Source: Camellia lanceoleosa
Lineage: Eukaryota > Streptophyta > Magnoliopsida > Ericales > Theaceae
DNA length: 64,000 bases
Reading direction: 5' to 3'
NCBI GenBank assembly: GCA_025200525.1
Contig: CM045758.1
Span: forward strand, 195,088,463 to 195,152,462
How positions within the stretch are numbered: position 1 is the first letter of the stretch; every line of letters starts with the position of its first letter. The position numbers and the translations under genes are program-made. Of the stretch, positions 44,182 through 55,282 are shown piece after piece. Under the pieces are notes generated by a model. It did not search any database. It was given only the letters and a program-made list of their open reading frames with translations, and was not told the DNA's origin.

Positions 44182-46204
44182 TGTCACGCCCCGAACCCGC
44201 CCCTAGAAGTTCGGTGACGAGACCGGCCAGTAATCCGGGGATTACCACAGGCCTCTCCATACAAAACATAAATAAAGGGGCTCGCGGAAGCACATGCAGA
44301 TAAAGAAATAAAGAGTCCGAGAGCTGTGCGTAATATGAACATTTATATACATGCCGAAAATAAGTTATTTACCCACACCTGTACATTACATAACATGTGA
44401 TCAACAAAACATATTCCAACATCATGTACAACACATAAGCCTAAGCCACAGATGCAAAACAAAACAACACAAAACTCACGCCGGCCTTCCAGGCCTAGCC
44501 TCAACTCGGAGGTTCTCAAAACTGGTAGGCTTCAAAACGGCGGCTCGGCTCGAGACTCCGCCTAGGTTTGACTCCCCGGCTGCCCACCTAAAAATACATA
44601 TATACGGGGGTGAGCTAAAGCCCAGCAAGTAACATTAACATAAAGGGGTTAGTGAATGAAGTCTAACATTTTAAGTAAAACCGTAATAAAACATCATAAT
44701 CAATCACCAACAAATATCATATAGAACATACATAATGGCACTATAGTTTATATAATAACATAACATAACATGCGTCGTTAACGACTAGAGTAACCATTCC
44801 GGACACCGATTAAACACATACCGAGATCTCAAGAATCGGTCATGGGCCTACATATCCAAGTCGTCCCCATGACTCAAGCGCATGGGCCTACACGTCTATG
44901 TCGTCCCCCACAACTAAAACTATCTATGGACGCCATACTAGATTCACAATCAAGACTTTCATTCACGTAAAACATTATCATTTAAACATATCATAACACT
45001 TGTCTTTGAACATAATTCATAATAACATATCTTTACGAAAATGTTACTTACAGTGATTCTTGATACCGAGTACACGGTCTTCACGTTGTCCTGTAAACAT
45101 CAACAACATAACACATTTCTTATCATATCATCATCAACACTATCATCATATACGTAACTCATTAACTCAAGCAATTCATACATTTCATCATTTCCTTTAT
45201 TTCATTCCATGCTCATTCTAATCTTCTTTGCTCTAATTCATGCTCATAAGATGCTCAATGGTGTCATTTACATGCTAGAAATCATTTGATTCAACTGCCC
45301 AAACTTTTCCTGAAATAGCCTTCCCGCTCGAGCGCCCACATGTCCGCTCGAGCGGACAGTACATTCTTTTGAAACTTCTGGGAGGCTGATTTTCCCGCTC
45401 GAGCGGGATTCCCTACGCTCGAGCGGACCCTGCGAAACCAGATTTTCTGGTTCTTCTCCCTCATCTCATCCTCTACTTCACTTTTCTTCTTTACAACAAC
45501 AATTACTCATACAAAAATTCAACATCAAGGCTTCAATCAAAACCCACATAAACCATAACAAGATCAAACCCATATATTGAGGTGAAGAATCATAAACATA
45601 TAGATACAAGCTTCATATCTCTATTCATGGAGGTTTTACTTCCTATAAGCCAAATCTTCATAAATTCATGGATTCATCTCATACATGTGCAAATTACCCA
45701 TTCTATTCCCTTTTCTTGTCATGAACTATGGATGATCAACCTTAATTGAAGAACTTAGAGAGGGATTCGTACCTTAGTTGCCAATTTGGAGAGACAAGCT
45801 TGAATCCCCTTTCTTCTCTTCTTGGTCTCTCCCTCTCTCCACGAATTCTCTCCTCTCTTCTCTAGATTTTTTTCTCTCTTTTGTTGAGTCAAATGGGTCA
45901 ACATGTTTATCTATAACCATATATATCATAAAAAGTAGGCTTATGACATAAATTCAAGCCAAACGGGCCTTAACGATTCAGACAGATTTCAGCCTTCAAT
46001 TTATCGTTTCGAATAGTTCTAAATATTTCCAAAGATCGCATAGGTATTTTCAATTTCATTCAACTCATTCTGGTCATTATTTTCCGTCCCGAAGATGTCA
46101 TGTCACCAGATTTCTTCTCATTACAAACAGATAATTCCCAATTAACTCAATTATTCCCGTAATTAAGGAACGGTAATGACGTCATATGGGTCCGGGTCAT
46201 TACA
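44182..46204 (-). repeat. 3' LTR of Gypsy-2 (2,023 bp)
   Basis: Minus-strand ends are TGTAATGACCCGGACCC and GGGGCGTGACA. It has four perfect CGCTCGAGCG palindromes at 45325, 45345, 45396 and 45416. It is nearly identical to 47806-49830 outside a few patches. Confidence 0.95.
45325..45425. repeat. CGCTCGAGCG palindromes in the Gypsy-2 LTR (4 copies)
   Basis: Four exact copies, one extended to GTCCGCTCGAGCGGAC (16-bp palindrome), lie in 101 bp. The matching stretch in the other LTR (48957-49052) reads CGCCGAAGCG, CGCCGAGCG and CGCCGAAGG. Confidence 0.93.
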
Positions 46205-46222
46205 TTCTCCCCAACTTAAGGA
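46205..46222 (-). other. Polypurine tract region of Gypsy-2
   Basis: The minus strand reads CTTAAGTTGGGGAGAA directly before the 3' LTR start TGTAATGACCC. It is shorter in purines than that of Gypsy-1 but in the standard place. Confidence 0.75.
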
Positions 46223-46446
46223 GTTTGGTCCTCCAAACTTTTCTTATCCTAGTAAAAGTTCAACTAAAGTTCATGTAACAACCTCATAGAAGCCAGACAT
46301 AGAACAAACATACTTTTCACGTACTGAAGTCGACTGTCAAGTTCCATCAGGATCAATGCATAGATAGTAACGTAGATATGACAGTTCATAAGAATTCATA
46401 GCAAAGGGAATCTAAATCATTTCATCTGAGTCATATGTTCATATGT

Positions 46447-47600
46447 TCAATATTGCCATTGCATAGGTAATAGTGCCATCATCATAAGGAATAATAAAGT
46501 CATACCTGCCGGTGCTTTTCCAGTATTTTGTGTCTTTTCTGGTATTAAGCTATAAACTCTTGCTTGCCTTAAACCACTCCCTTCGGATGTTGCAATCGTC
46601 ATCGGTGTTGCTGTTGAGTTAACTCCACTAGCAAAGGATTTCTCATTCCTGGAAGAAAGTTGTGGGCAGGCTTTAGCTATATGTCCTCTTTGTCCACATC
46701 GATAACACACTCCGTGCCCACGACATACGCCCCAATGTCGTTTCCACAATCTTCTACAGTAGGTACGCTTCCCTTTGTGTTATCGAATAGCTTAAGTTTG
46801 ATTTATCACTATGAGCCCACCGATTCACTAACCATTTCTATTCTCTGCTTGAACTTCTTATTTTCTCCTCAATTATAGTAGTTGCTTGAGATGTCTTCAA
46901 AGTCAATATTAGTTTCCGCCATCAAGGCTCTGTCAAGCACGTCAACATACTTTTCCAATTTCAACACATTCACTCTATCCAAGACTTGACATGTAGACCA
47001 CCTCGAATTTTCTTGCCTTCTTATATTCCGTGTCAACCATATGTGGGGCATAACGAGCCAACTCTGTAAACTTGCTCTCATACTCAGCTACTGACATCAT
47101 ACCCTGCTTGAGCTGCTCAAACTCAGATATCTTTCTATCCCGCATGCACTGTGGAAAATACTTTTCATAAAACATCTCCTTAAATCTGTCCCATGTCAAT
47201 TCTCTATTTTGATCACGCATCAAAGATCCACCATCTTCTTGCTTCTTCACCAAAGTGAATGTCGCCAATGTAACTTTATATACATCATTACATGGGAACA
47301 CTTCAAAAATTTTCTCTGCTTTCTAACACCCATGCTTCGCTTTTAACGGCGCAATGCCTCCGCGAACTCTGGCGGTTTCAGCTTATACTTCGGTCAATGC
47401 AATCACATCATCATTATTCATATGTTCTACTTGCACCTGGTGGTGGAGGAGGCGGAAATGGTCATCTCTGTGGTGGTTGACCTTGCTCTAGTTGTTGTCT
47501 AACCAATCTGTTAAAGTTTCCATCATTCTTTCCAACCGCTCTATTCTAGCATCGATGCTTCAGCCATTTACATTCCTTGTACTAGTCTCCTCCATTCGTC
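46447..47600 (-). pseudogene. Gypsy-2 gag (broken)
   Basis: Minus-strand pieces, N to C: RIERLERMMETL (about 47530), a core at 46975-47301 with TWDRFKEMFYEKYFPQCMRD, then SEFEQLKQGMMSVAEYESKF and TELARYAPHMV, and the C-terminus at 46447-46749 with the CCHC knuckle CYRCGQRGHIAKAC. After ARVYSLIPEKTQNTGKAPAG, where the protease would start, the frame runs into a methionine/leucine-rich tail and stops. Frameshifts occur near 47000 and 47300. Confidence 0.88.
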
Positions 47601-47790
47601 TATAGAATCCATAGCAGATAAAACATTTCATTTGCCATATACTGTTTCCTTTACTGTCTTATCATCATTCAATTCTTGTTTCCCATATTCAGAAACACAC
47701 ACACACATGCACATATGCTCATGCCATGCCCTATATCTTTTCTAATGCACCTAACAGCTCTTATGGGCACGTGTGTGGGAAATAACTCGT

Positions 47791-47802
47791 GCTCTGATAC
47801 CA
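47791..47802 (-). other. Primer-binding site of Gypsy-2 (tRNA-iMet)
   Basis: The minus strand reads GAG then TGGTATCAGAGC beside the 5' LTR end, the same site and spacing as Gypsy-1. Confidence 0.95.
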
Positions 47803-47805
47803 CTC

Positions 47806-49830
47806 TGTCACGCCCCGAACCCGCCCCTAGAAGTTCGGTGACGAGACCGGCCAGTAATCCGGGGATTACCACAGGCCTCTCCATACAAAACATAAATAAA
47901 GGGGCTCGCGGAAGCACATGCAGATAAAGAAATAAAGAGTCCGAGAGCTGTGCGTAATATGAACATTTATATACATGCCGAAAATAAGTTATTTACCCAC
48001 ACCTGTACATTACATAACATGTGATCAACAAAACATATTCCAATATCATGTACAACACATAAGCCTAAGCCACAGATGCAAAACAAAACAACACAAAACC
48101 CACGCCGGCCTTCCAGGCCTAGCCTCAACTCGGAGGTTCTCAAAACTGGTAGGCTTCAAAACGGCGGCTCGGCTCGAGACTCCGCCTAGGTTTGACTCCC
48201 CGGCTGCCCACCTATAAATACATATATACGGGGGTGAGCTAAAGCCCAGCAAGTAACATTAACATAAAGGGGTTAGTGAATGAAGTCTAACATTTTAAGT
48301 AAAACCGTAATAAAACATCATAATCAATCAGTCAACAGTCATCATATAGAACATACATAATGGCGTACTCCATAGTTTATATAATAACATAACATAACAT
48401 AACATGCGTCGACGAACGACTAGAGTAACCGGTCCCGGACACCGATTAAACACATACCGAGATCTCGCAAACTGGTCATGGGCCTACATATCCGTGCCGT
48501 CCCCCATGACTCAAGCGCATGGGCCTACACGTCTATGTCGTCCCCCACAACTAAAACTATCTATGGACGCCATACTAGATTCACAATCAAGACTTTCATT
48601 CACGTAAAACATTATCATTTAAACATATCATAACACTTGTCTTTGAACATAATTCATAATAACATATCTTTACGAAAATGTTACTTACAGTGATTCTTGA
48701 TACCGAGTACACGGTCTTCACGTTGTCCTGTAAACATCAACAATATAACACATTTCTTATCATATCATCATCAACACCATCATCATATACGTAACTCATT
48801 AACTCAAGCAATTCATACATTTCATCATTTCCTTTATTTCATTCCATGCTCATTCTAATCTTCTTTGCTCTAATTCATGCTCATAAGATGCTCAATGGTG
48901 TCATTTACATGCTAGAAATCATTTGATTCAACTGCCCAAACTTTTCTCGAATAGCCTTCCGCCGAAGCGCCCACATGTCCGCCGAGCGACAAGACATTTT
49001 TTGAAACTTCGAGGTTGATTTTCCGCCGAAGGGATTCCTACGCCGAAGGACCCTGCGAAACCAGATTTTCTGGTTCTTCTCCCTCATCTCATCCTCTACT
49101 TCACTTTTCTTCTTTACAACAACAATTACTCATACAAAAATTCAACATCAAGGCTTCAATCAAAACCCACATAAACCATAACAAGATCAAACCCATATAT
49201 TGAGGTGAAGAATCATAAACATATAGATACAAGCTTCATATCTCTATTCATGGAGGTTTTACTTCCTATAAGCCAAATCTTCATAAATTCATGGATTCAT
49301 CTCATACATGTGCAAATTACCCATTCTATTCCCTTTTCTTGTCATGAACTATGGATGATCAACCTTAATTGAAGAACTTAGAGAGGGATTCGTACCTTAG
49401 TTGCCAATTTGGAGAGACAAGCTTGAATCCCCTTTCTTCTCTTCTTGGTCTCTCCCTCTCTCCACGAATTCTCTCATCTCTTCTCTAGATTTTTTTCTCT
49501 CTTTTGTTGAGTCAAATGGGTCAACATGTTTATCTATAACCATATATATCATAAAAAGTAGGCTTATGACATAAATTCAAGCCAAACGGGCCTTAACGAT
49601 TCAGACAGATTTCAGCCTTCAATTTATCGTTTCGAATAGTTCTAAATATTTCCAGCATCGCATAGGTATTTTCAATTTCATTTTCTGAACTCATTCTGGT
49701 CATTATTTTCCGTCCCGAAGATGTCATGTCACCAGATTTCTTCTCATTACAAACAGATAATTCCCAATTAACTCAATTATTCCCGTAATTAAGGAACGGT
49801 AATGACGTCATATGGGTCCGGGTCATTACA
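47806..49830 (-). repeat. 5' LTR of Gypsy-2 (2,025 bp)
   Basis: It is collinear with 44182-46204. Differences cluster in a few short windows: 48328-48370, 48410-48500, 48945-49052 and 49650-49690. The long stretches between them are almost unchanged. Confidence 0.95.
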
Positions 49831-49835
49831 TGTGA

Positions 49836-50753
49836 GCTAGTAGGATTCAGATCCAGATAGTAAAGATTTCCCCTTCTAGTACCACAACCAATCGTCTTTC
49901 AAGTTCGAATGTCCTTAAAAACACAAAAGTTGGGCCAGAAAATCACAACACAATACAATGCACAGGTTATTTAAGCAACAGACAATAAGTTATGGTTAAG
50001 GAAAGGTACAACTAAAACAGAATCAAGATTCAAATCATGTGATAGAGAAATTGAACATTCTCCAATCACAGGTGAGAGATTGCCATTTGTAGTAGAGACT
50101 ATATATGCGATGGATTGTTTCATAGACAGAACATGTTGACTATCACAAGCCATGTGATCTGTAGCACCGAAATCAATTATCCATGTACTACTACTACTAT
50201 TGGATGCAAAAGTATGAAAAACCTTACCAATGTTACCTGAAGTAGCAATTAAGGAGGAAGTTTCTGCAACATCTTTGGATGGTTTGGTCACGGCAACAAA
50301 GGATTGGTGATTGCACTTGCGCGATGCCTTTACTGGATCCCACCAATCTGGATAGCCAATTAAGTCATAACACTGTGCCTTTGTATAGCCTGTCTTACCA
50401 CAGTGAGTGCACACATGTTCAGGTTTGGCAGCACTTATCTCATAACTGCTCTTCTGAGATCGTGCTTGGTCAAAATCATTCTTTTGAGCAGAGTGTCAAG
50501 GTAGAGGCTTAGGGCGCCGAGCCATTAAAGCAGAAAACTCAGGATTATCGAGTTCAGCATTTACAGTAGCTCGGCGTACAGCGTCTTGACGGACATTGGC
50601 ATAGGTGTTGTCGAGATCCATTAAGGGGTCCTTCCAAAGAACCTTACCTCTAATCTGTTCAAATTCTGTATCCAGGCCACTAAGAAAGATGTGCACTCTC
50701 AACTGTGCAATTGATTTCTTATAGGTGACAATATCATCGATGTAACAACCCAA
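49836..50753 (-). pseudogene. Copia-2 gag C-terminus, zinc knuckle and protease (broken)
   Basis: The piece 49971-50414 starts with the CCHC-type knuckle CTHCGKTGYTKAQCY, then WIIDFGATDHMACD, the Copia protease active site, and ends VLVVPFLNHNLLSV. The catalytic Asp is kept, but D-S-G is changed to D-F-G. 50496-50753 holds the gag segment YKKSIAQLRVHIFLSGLDTE and FEQIRGKVLWKDP. Gypsy-2 cuts the region at 49835 and Gypsy-4 at 50740. Confidence 0.88.
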
Positions 50754-52317
50754 AAATTTAAGTTGTCTCTTAAATTTTATACTAGTATTATGGTTGTATG
50801 TGATAATATATTATTAAATAAATAATAATAAATACATAATCTAATTTGGCATCAGATTATCAAGTATAAGATTAATTAAGGATTATTATTTGGGGCCAAA
50901 TTAACAGAAATATGAAATTATAATACTAGTTGGACCAAATTAAAGTTGAAGATAGTGAATAAATAAATATAAAAGTAAGAGTAAATAAATAATAATAATG
51001 ATAACAATAATAATAATAATGGGTGTGGTAGTAAAATAAATAATTAATTTTCTGTTGGTATAAGATAGAGTATAATTTAATTAGGGATTAATTTATTTAT
51101 ATAGTTATATTAAAAAACTGGGCCAGAGTGTAATTATCTTAAATATTTATTAAAGATAAGTATAAATCTAATCGAATCTATGAGAAGATTCGCGCCTTGC
51201 CACGTGTTGGCCGAATGAAGCTTTTACCTCCCTATTTATAGGGAGAAGTTGATCACTCAGGGGAAAGAAAAGGAAAAGAAGAGAGAAATGAAGGAAAGGA
51301 AACGAAGAAAGGAAAAGAAAATAATGGAAGCCGAGAGGGTCTTTGGTAGTGAAAAGAAAGAGTGAGGTATTAAAGTGAAGGTGAGTTATATTATACCTTG
51401 AATTACCATAATATATTTTACGGATGTTTTGAGTTACCATAATTTATTTTATACAGGTTATGTTTTATTAGTTATATTAATATAAGTTATGTTTTATAAA
51501 TATTTCAATTACATGGATTAATTTCTAAACTCTATTTGTTAAAATGAAACCCATGGATGTGTTTGTTTATATTTTGAAGAATATTTGATTATGACCTTAT
51601 AAACAATTATGTTTTGTAAGTACTACCACAGGAGTCCCACACCTTAGGGGACTTAAACAACCATTGGCTTCTGTTTGGTCACTTTGTGGCCCTTTATTAT
51701 CATGGATATATTGACCTCTATTCTGCATGGAGCAAAATGTCAGTGGAGATAAGTGCCACACTATTGTGAGAGCCATCTCTATAATCCGACGAGCCACCTA
51801 TTGAATCAGATTCTGCTCGACTGCCACTTGCGGACCTCTCGTTTCTGCTCATTAGACCATGGTTATGGTTATTTATTTACATAATCTCGCTTTTGCTACT
51901 TAAATGATTATTTGTTCGCACTAATTATCTTAAGTATTTCGCCATATAACTGTTCATGGTTATTTTGTGTTCCTTATACTCTTGGTATAATATTTCTCAC
52001 TCTGCCATGTGCTTATAGTTGTTTACCAATTTTTAAGAAACAATGAAATTCAGAAATAGCTTTTGCAAAGTCTTAGATGCGGGGCTACGGAATAGACACA
52101 CACAACACTTTTATAGATATGTTTATATGTAAATATCGACCTTTTTAGTCAATAAATTTTGTAATAAAAATAGAAACTCCAATAATTATTTTGGTACCCT
52201 CACTTAAATTTTATTTCCGCTCGCGTTTATTAATTTGTTCAAGAATTGGCCGAATGTAACTTTAGTTACTGGCCATCACGATGCTTAACCCTTGGGTACG
52301 GGGAGCGGGTCGTGACA
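50741..52317 (+). repeat. 5' LTR of Gypsy-4 (1,577 bp)
   Basis: It starts TGTAACAACCCAAAAATTTAAG and ends GGGTCGTGACA, then A-C and the primer site. No CGCTCGAGCG motif occurs. The stretch at 51168-51440 with GAAAAGAAGAGAGAAATGAAGG is a purine-rich leader, and the minus-strand frame over it is not a gene. Confidence 0.85.
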
Positions 52318-52319
52318 AC

Positions 52320-52331
52320 TGGTATCAGAGC
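52320..52331 (+). other. Primer-binding site of Gypsy-4 (tRNA-iMet)
   Basis: TGGTATCAGAGC lies 2 nt after the LTR end on the plus strand and fixes the element's orientation. Confidence 0.95.
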
Positions 52332-52596
52332 AATGGTTTAAAAAAAAAAAAATCATCATTGGAGCATAGACACACACAACACTTTTATGGATATGTTTAT
52401 ATCTAAATATCAACCTTTTTGGTCAATAAATTTTGTAATCAAAATAGAAGATCCGATGATTATTTTGGTACCCTCACTTAAATATTATTTCCACTCGCGT
52501 TTATTAATTTGTTCAAGAATTAGCCGGAGGTAACTTCAGTTACTGGCCATCACGATACTTAACCCTTGGGTACGGGGAGCGGATTATGACAATTGA

Positions 52597-53083
52597 GGTC
52601 CTTCATGATAACTTTATCACGATAATCTAATTCTTGGAAAATTTTGACAAGCTCACCGTAATAAGTTGATAGAGGTCGACCAGCTTGTTTGGTGGTAAAG
52701 GCACGCTGATTCAGTGCAAAGATTTGTGTCTCATCCAATCCATCATCGAATGCTTTGGCAAGAGGACTCCAGATTTCCCTTGTAGTATGCAGTCGCAGAA
52801 AACACTTCATTATCTCCGGCGACATGGAGGTCAGCAACCAACCCTTGACCTTTTGATTCTCTGCATACCATTTTGCATAGGTAGTCTCAGTTTCCTTCGA
52901 TGGAGCAGTTATACCCATAATATATTCGTGCTTCTTACGTCCTGCGATTTGCATCTCTAATATTTGAGACCATACATCATAGTTAACCTCGGTAAGGACA
53001 ACTCCGGCATGGAAGCCAAAATTTTTAGATTAAATATGGATTACTGGGGTTGATGGTTCGAGAGTAGAGGATTCGGGAGCCAT
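52597..53083 (-). pseudogene. Copia-2 gag, N-terminal part (broken)
   Basis: The start codon is at 53083 (MAPESSTLEPSTPVIHI, then a stop), followed by KNFGFHAGVVLTEVNYDVWS. The open piece 52559-52954 has YAKWYAENQKVKGWLLTSMS, EIWSPLAKAFDDGLDETQIF and LSTYYGELVKIFQELDYRD, the standard Copia gag helices. It is cut by Gypsy-4 after VIMKDLN. Confidence 0.85.
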
Positions 53084-53159
53084 ATGGTGGTGGTTGTTTG
53101 CTGCGATGGTTGTTCAGAATAAGATAGGAGGCTTATGTTTCAATGGAGACTTTCGGGAG

Positions 53160-53175
53160 GCTCTGATACGAAGTC
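53160..53175 (-). other. Primer-binding-site region of Copia-2
   Basis: On the minus strand the text after the LTR is TTCGTATCAGAGCC, an iMet-type site with one change (CG where TGG is usual). Confidence 0.65.
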
Positions 53176-53354
53176 AGAACCTGATATTGTGTATTATATT
53201 CTTTACTTTATAATATTGTGGGCATAACTAGCCACTATACATAATTGGAATGCTAAAGTTTAGGACTACAAATCTCTTAGCCAGTAAAGCGTATCTCTAA
53301 TCTAGGAAACATATTTACAATGAATCTATACACGGAAGTACACCAACTTGGAAT
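53176..53354 (-). repeat. 5' LTR of Copia-2 (truncated)
   Basis: It matches 41030-41210 closely, but the final TTATTTCTAGAATCTTCAACA found in the other copy is missing and GAAATGAATGCGG follows. The loss of the U3 start implies a deletion or rearrangement at this edge. Confidence 0.75.
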
Positions 53355-54234
53355 GAAATGAATGCGGTGATAAATAACATTTCTATTTGAAATAATAGTT
53401 GCATAGAATTAGAAACAGAAAATGAATCATATATATATATATATAAAGTGTTGTTAAGATTCATTTTGAGTCTTATACTTCAAATAAATGTTACCACATC
53501 ATGCACATTCTAATATGAATTTACATAACAAAGGTTAGGTAGATCTATCTATACAATTTATTATATTTAGCATAGAATTCTATTACTCATATTTTTTCTC
53601 TCTCGTCCTAATCCTACTGTGAAAAGAAAATTCTCCATAGAACCCTATGCTAGGCTTGGGTATTGGCCTGCTGGGCCATCTAGTTTAGCTCTATTTTTTT
53701 AGGATTTAAAAATATAATTTTCACTTATAAAGCTGAGCTGGGTTGATATTTTAATTCGATTAATAAATGGGTTGGGTTTGGGAATTGTACTTCTGACCTG
53801 GCCCGCTATATATTTAATTTATATAATATATTAAATATATATACCATTTTAATTGTATAATTTTTAAATTTGTTTTTTATTTGATGTTAATAATTTATTT
53901 GTTGATAATGTAGGAAACTTGGTATCATCGGAAACAATGGTTAATGGTGATTCTAGCTCTTAAGAAGATGATAACAAAACAGAGGAAGAAGTTTGAAATT
54001 TAAAACCATGGATTTTTTTTTTAGTTTGATGTGTACTACTAACAGTTTGGTTTTATAAATTTTGAACTTATAGAATTATAGATATGTTTAGTTTAAAAAA
54101 CTTTATCATGTTTTTATTAATATGGTATTGAATATTTAACTGTTAGTTGCTCGATAGGCCTTTGTTTATTTATGAAAAAAATAGGTACTATAATGTTTAA
54201 TTTTTTTTTAATAACTTATGTATATGGCCCGATG
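53355..54234. other. AT-rich DNA, possible hAT-like fossil
   Basis: No intact gene is present. Text such as GGGTATTGGCCTGCTGGGCC, GGCCCGCTATATAT and (after LTR-C) GGGCTAGGCTTAGG resembles the ends of plant hAT families. A short coding-like run after an intron-like AG (about 53910-53985: SSSEDDNKTEEEV) is too short to assign. A TA microsatellite lies at about 53430-53444. Confidence 0.3.
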
Positions 54235-54919
54235 GACGGTGTAGACACCCCATTTTTGACCGACCTTAAGACTCAGACGTCACCGATTGAGCGCTCGGTA
54301 ATGTTGCATACTGTGCTCGTTCAGAAGTCTCAGAGTCGCGGCCGTGCGCCTCCTGACTCGAACTCTCTTCAGGTTTTGTCTCGATTTGCGAATCGACTTC
54401 GGTTTTCTCTGCTTCTTTTCTCAAGGAGGGAGAGGTCCCAGACCATCTCTCGGTGGGTGGGCTACATTACGTGTCTCCAGCCATTTTGCCCATTTCGGAG
54501 CTCTTGCTTCGGTTTGGGCTGTCGGGCCGTGTGCCTCGGTTCGACCACCCAACCATCTCCGATTCCTCCGGTTCGCATGCATCTCATTTACTCCCTTTGA
54601 GGGACACTGGGTCTTAGATACCCACTGCAGCCCAAACACCACTTTGCTTAACGGCCTTGCCAGACCCCAAATGCGTGTTTTGGCCCCGAGCTTTCGTTTT
54701 GCATCGGTTTTGTTCATTTTGGCAGTACCTCTATTTTATCATAAGGAAGGTCACCGGAGGGAGGCCAGCAATTTTCCCAAAGAACTGCTTATCCGCTCAT
54801 GCGCCCCTGGGGGCTCGTTTTTTCTCACTTCCGAGCTAATGTTGAACACCCTAGGGCCATTTTCTTCGAGCCAAAATCACATATTTGTGTTGTACACACA
54901 TGGGAGGACCCTAAAAACA

Positions 54920-55155
54920 CATGGCCGGCCAGTAACTCTCATTGACCCTTTTGAACCCCTTCTAAAGGTGGCTTGTTGTCTCTCCTGTTTCAGAGTTGCC
55001 AGATTCCAACCATAGGGCCTTGTTGTACACACTTGGGAGGACACCAACCTTTGGTGGCCGGCCAGAAATTCTCACTTTTTATTTTTGCCCTTGGCCAGCC
55101 GGCTATGGGGGGTGGCCGGTCGGCCACCTCCAGTAAAAGTAGCTAGCCGGCCATG
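54920..55155. repeat. GGCCGGCC-rich blocks in LTR-C
   Basis: GGCCGGCCAG appears at about 54922 and 55061, with GCCAGCCGGCTATG, GGTGGCCGGTCGGCCACC and AGCCGGCCATG between 55090 and 55150, all upstream of the TATA. Comparable blocks occur in LTR-B, which suggests a conserved U3 element. Confidence 0.65.
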
Positions 55156-55274
55156 CTCCCCTCAGTGCATACTTTACAGATAAATTGCTTCCCCAAAATA
55201 TCTCAGATCCTGGATATTTTGGGAGGGAAAGCTTGGGTGCATTTCCCTCCACTTTTACACCCCTTCTTTTGTCC

Positions 55275-55282
55275 ATATAAAG
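55275..55282 (+). promoter_or_regulatory. TATA box of LTR-C
   Basis: ATATAAAG in CCATATAAAGAGCCTCC, followed 40 bp later by CTAGGGTTAG and a CT-rich leader. This is a typical plant LTR promoter arrangement. Confidence 0.6.

Larger units (their letters stand above)
44182..49830 (-). mobile_element. Gypsy-2: gag-only, non-autonomous chromovirus derivative
   Basis: A perfect 5-bp duplication TGTGA flanks it (44177-44181 and 49831-49835). Its two LTRs are full length (44182-46204, 2,023 bp; 47806-49830, 2,025 bp), with an iMet primer site and a purine tract. The interior is only 1,601 bp and encodes a broken gag ending just after the zinc knuckle; protease, RT, RNase H and integrase are absent. 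Both ends needed for replication in trans are intact, so it resembles a LARD-like derivative. It is nested in the Copia-2 pre-integrase region. LTR style is close to Gypsy-1. Confidence 0.93.
50741..52591 (+). mobile_element. Gypsy-4: collapsed plus-strand Gypsy (5' LTR plus 3' LTR end)
   Basis: It has a full 5' LTR (50741-52317), an iMet primer site (52320-52331), about 30 bp of interior, then only the last ~229 bp of an LTR (52363-52591) matching 52090-52317. Flanks ATCGA (50736-50740) and ATTGA (52592-52596) differ by one C/T change, a decayed duplication. All gag-pol and most of the 3' LTR were lost in one internal deletion. It sits in the Copia-2 gag, whose two halves end at these points. 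Confidence 0.85.
41030..53354 (-). mobile_element. Copia-2: minus-strand Copia (Tork-like style), split by two Gypsy insertions
   Basis: Its LTRs are at 41030-41232 (3') and about 53176-53354 (5', truncated). On the minus strand the gag, zinc knuckle, protease, integrase, RT and RNase H pieces run right to left. Removing Gypsy-2 (44182-49830) and Gypsy-4 (50741-52591), with one duplication copy each, leaves about 4.8 kb, normal for Copia. The left end sits inside the Copia-1 3' LTR, so Copia-2 inserted into Copia-1 or joined it by rearrangement. The 5' LTR lacks its first ~25 bp, and no target duplication is visible. Confidence 0.85.

Noticed and set aside
44351..44632. 93-residue frame repeated at 47975-48217
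   Set aside because: It recurs only because it lies in the two LTRs of Gypsy-2. It is strand-opposite to the element and has no motif.
54172..55015. Two long overlapping plus-strand frames (142 and 223 residues)
   Set aside because: They lie in U3 of the solo LTR, overlap each other in different frames, contain the GGCCGG blocks and show no protein family pattern. The first also crosses the LTR start.
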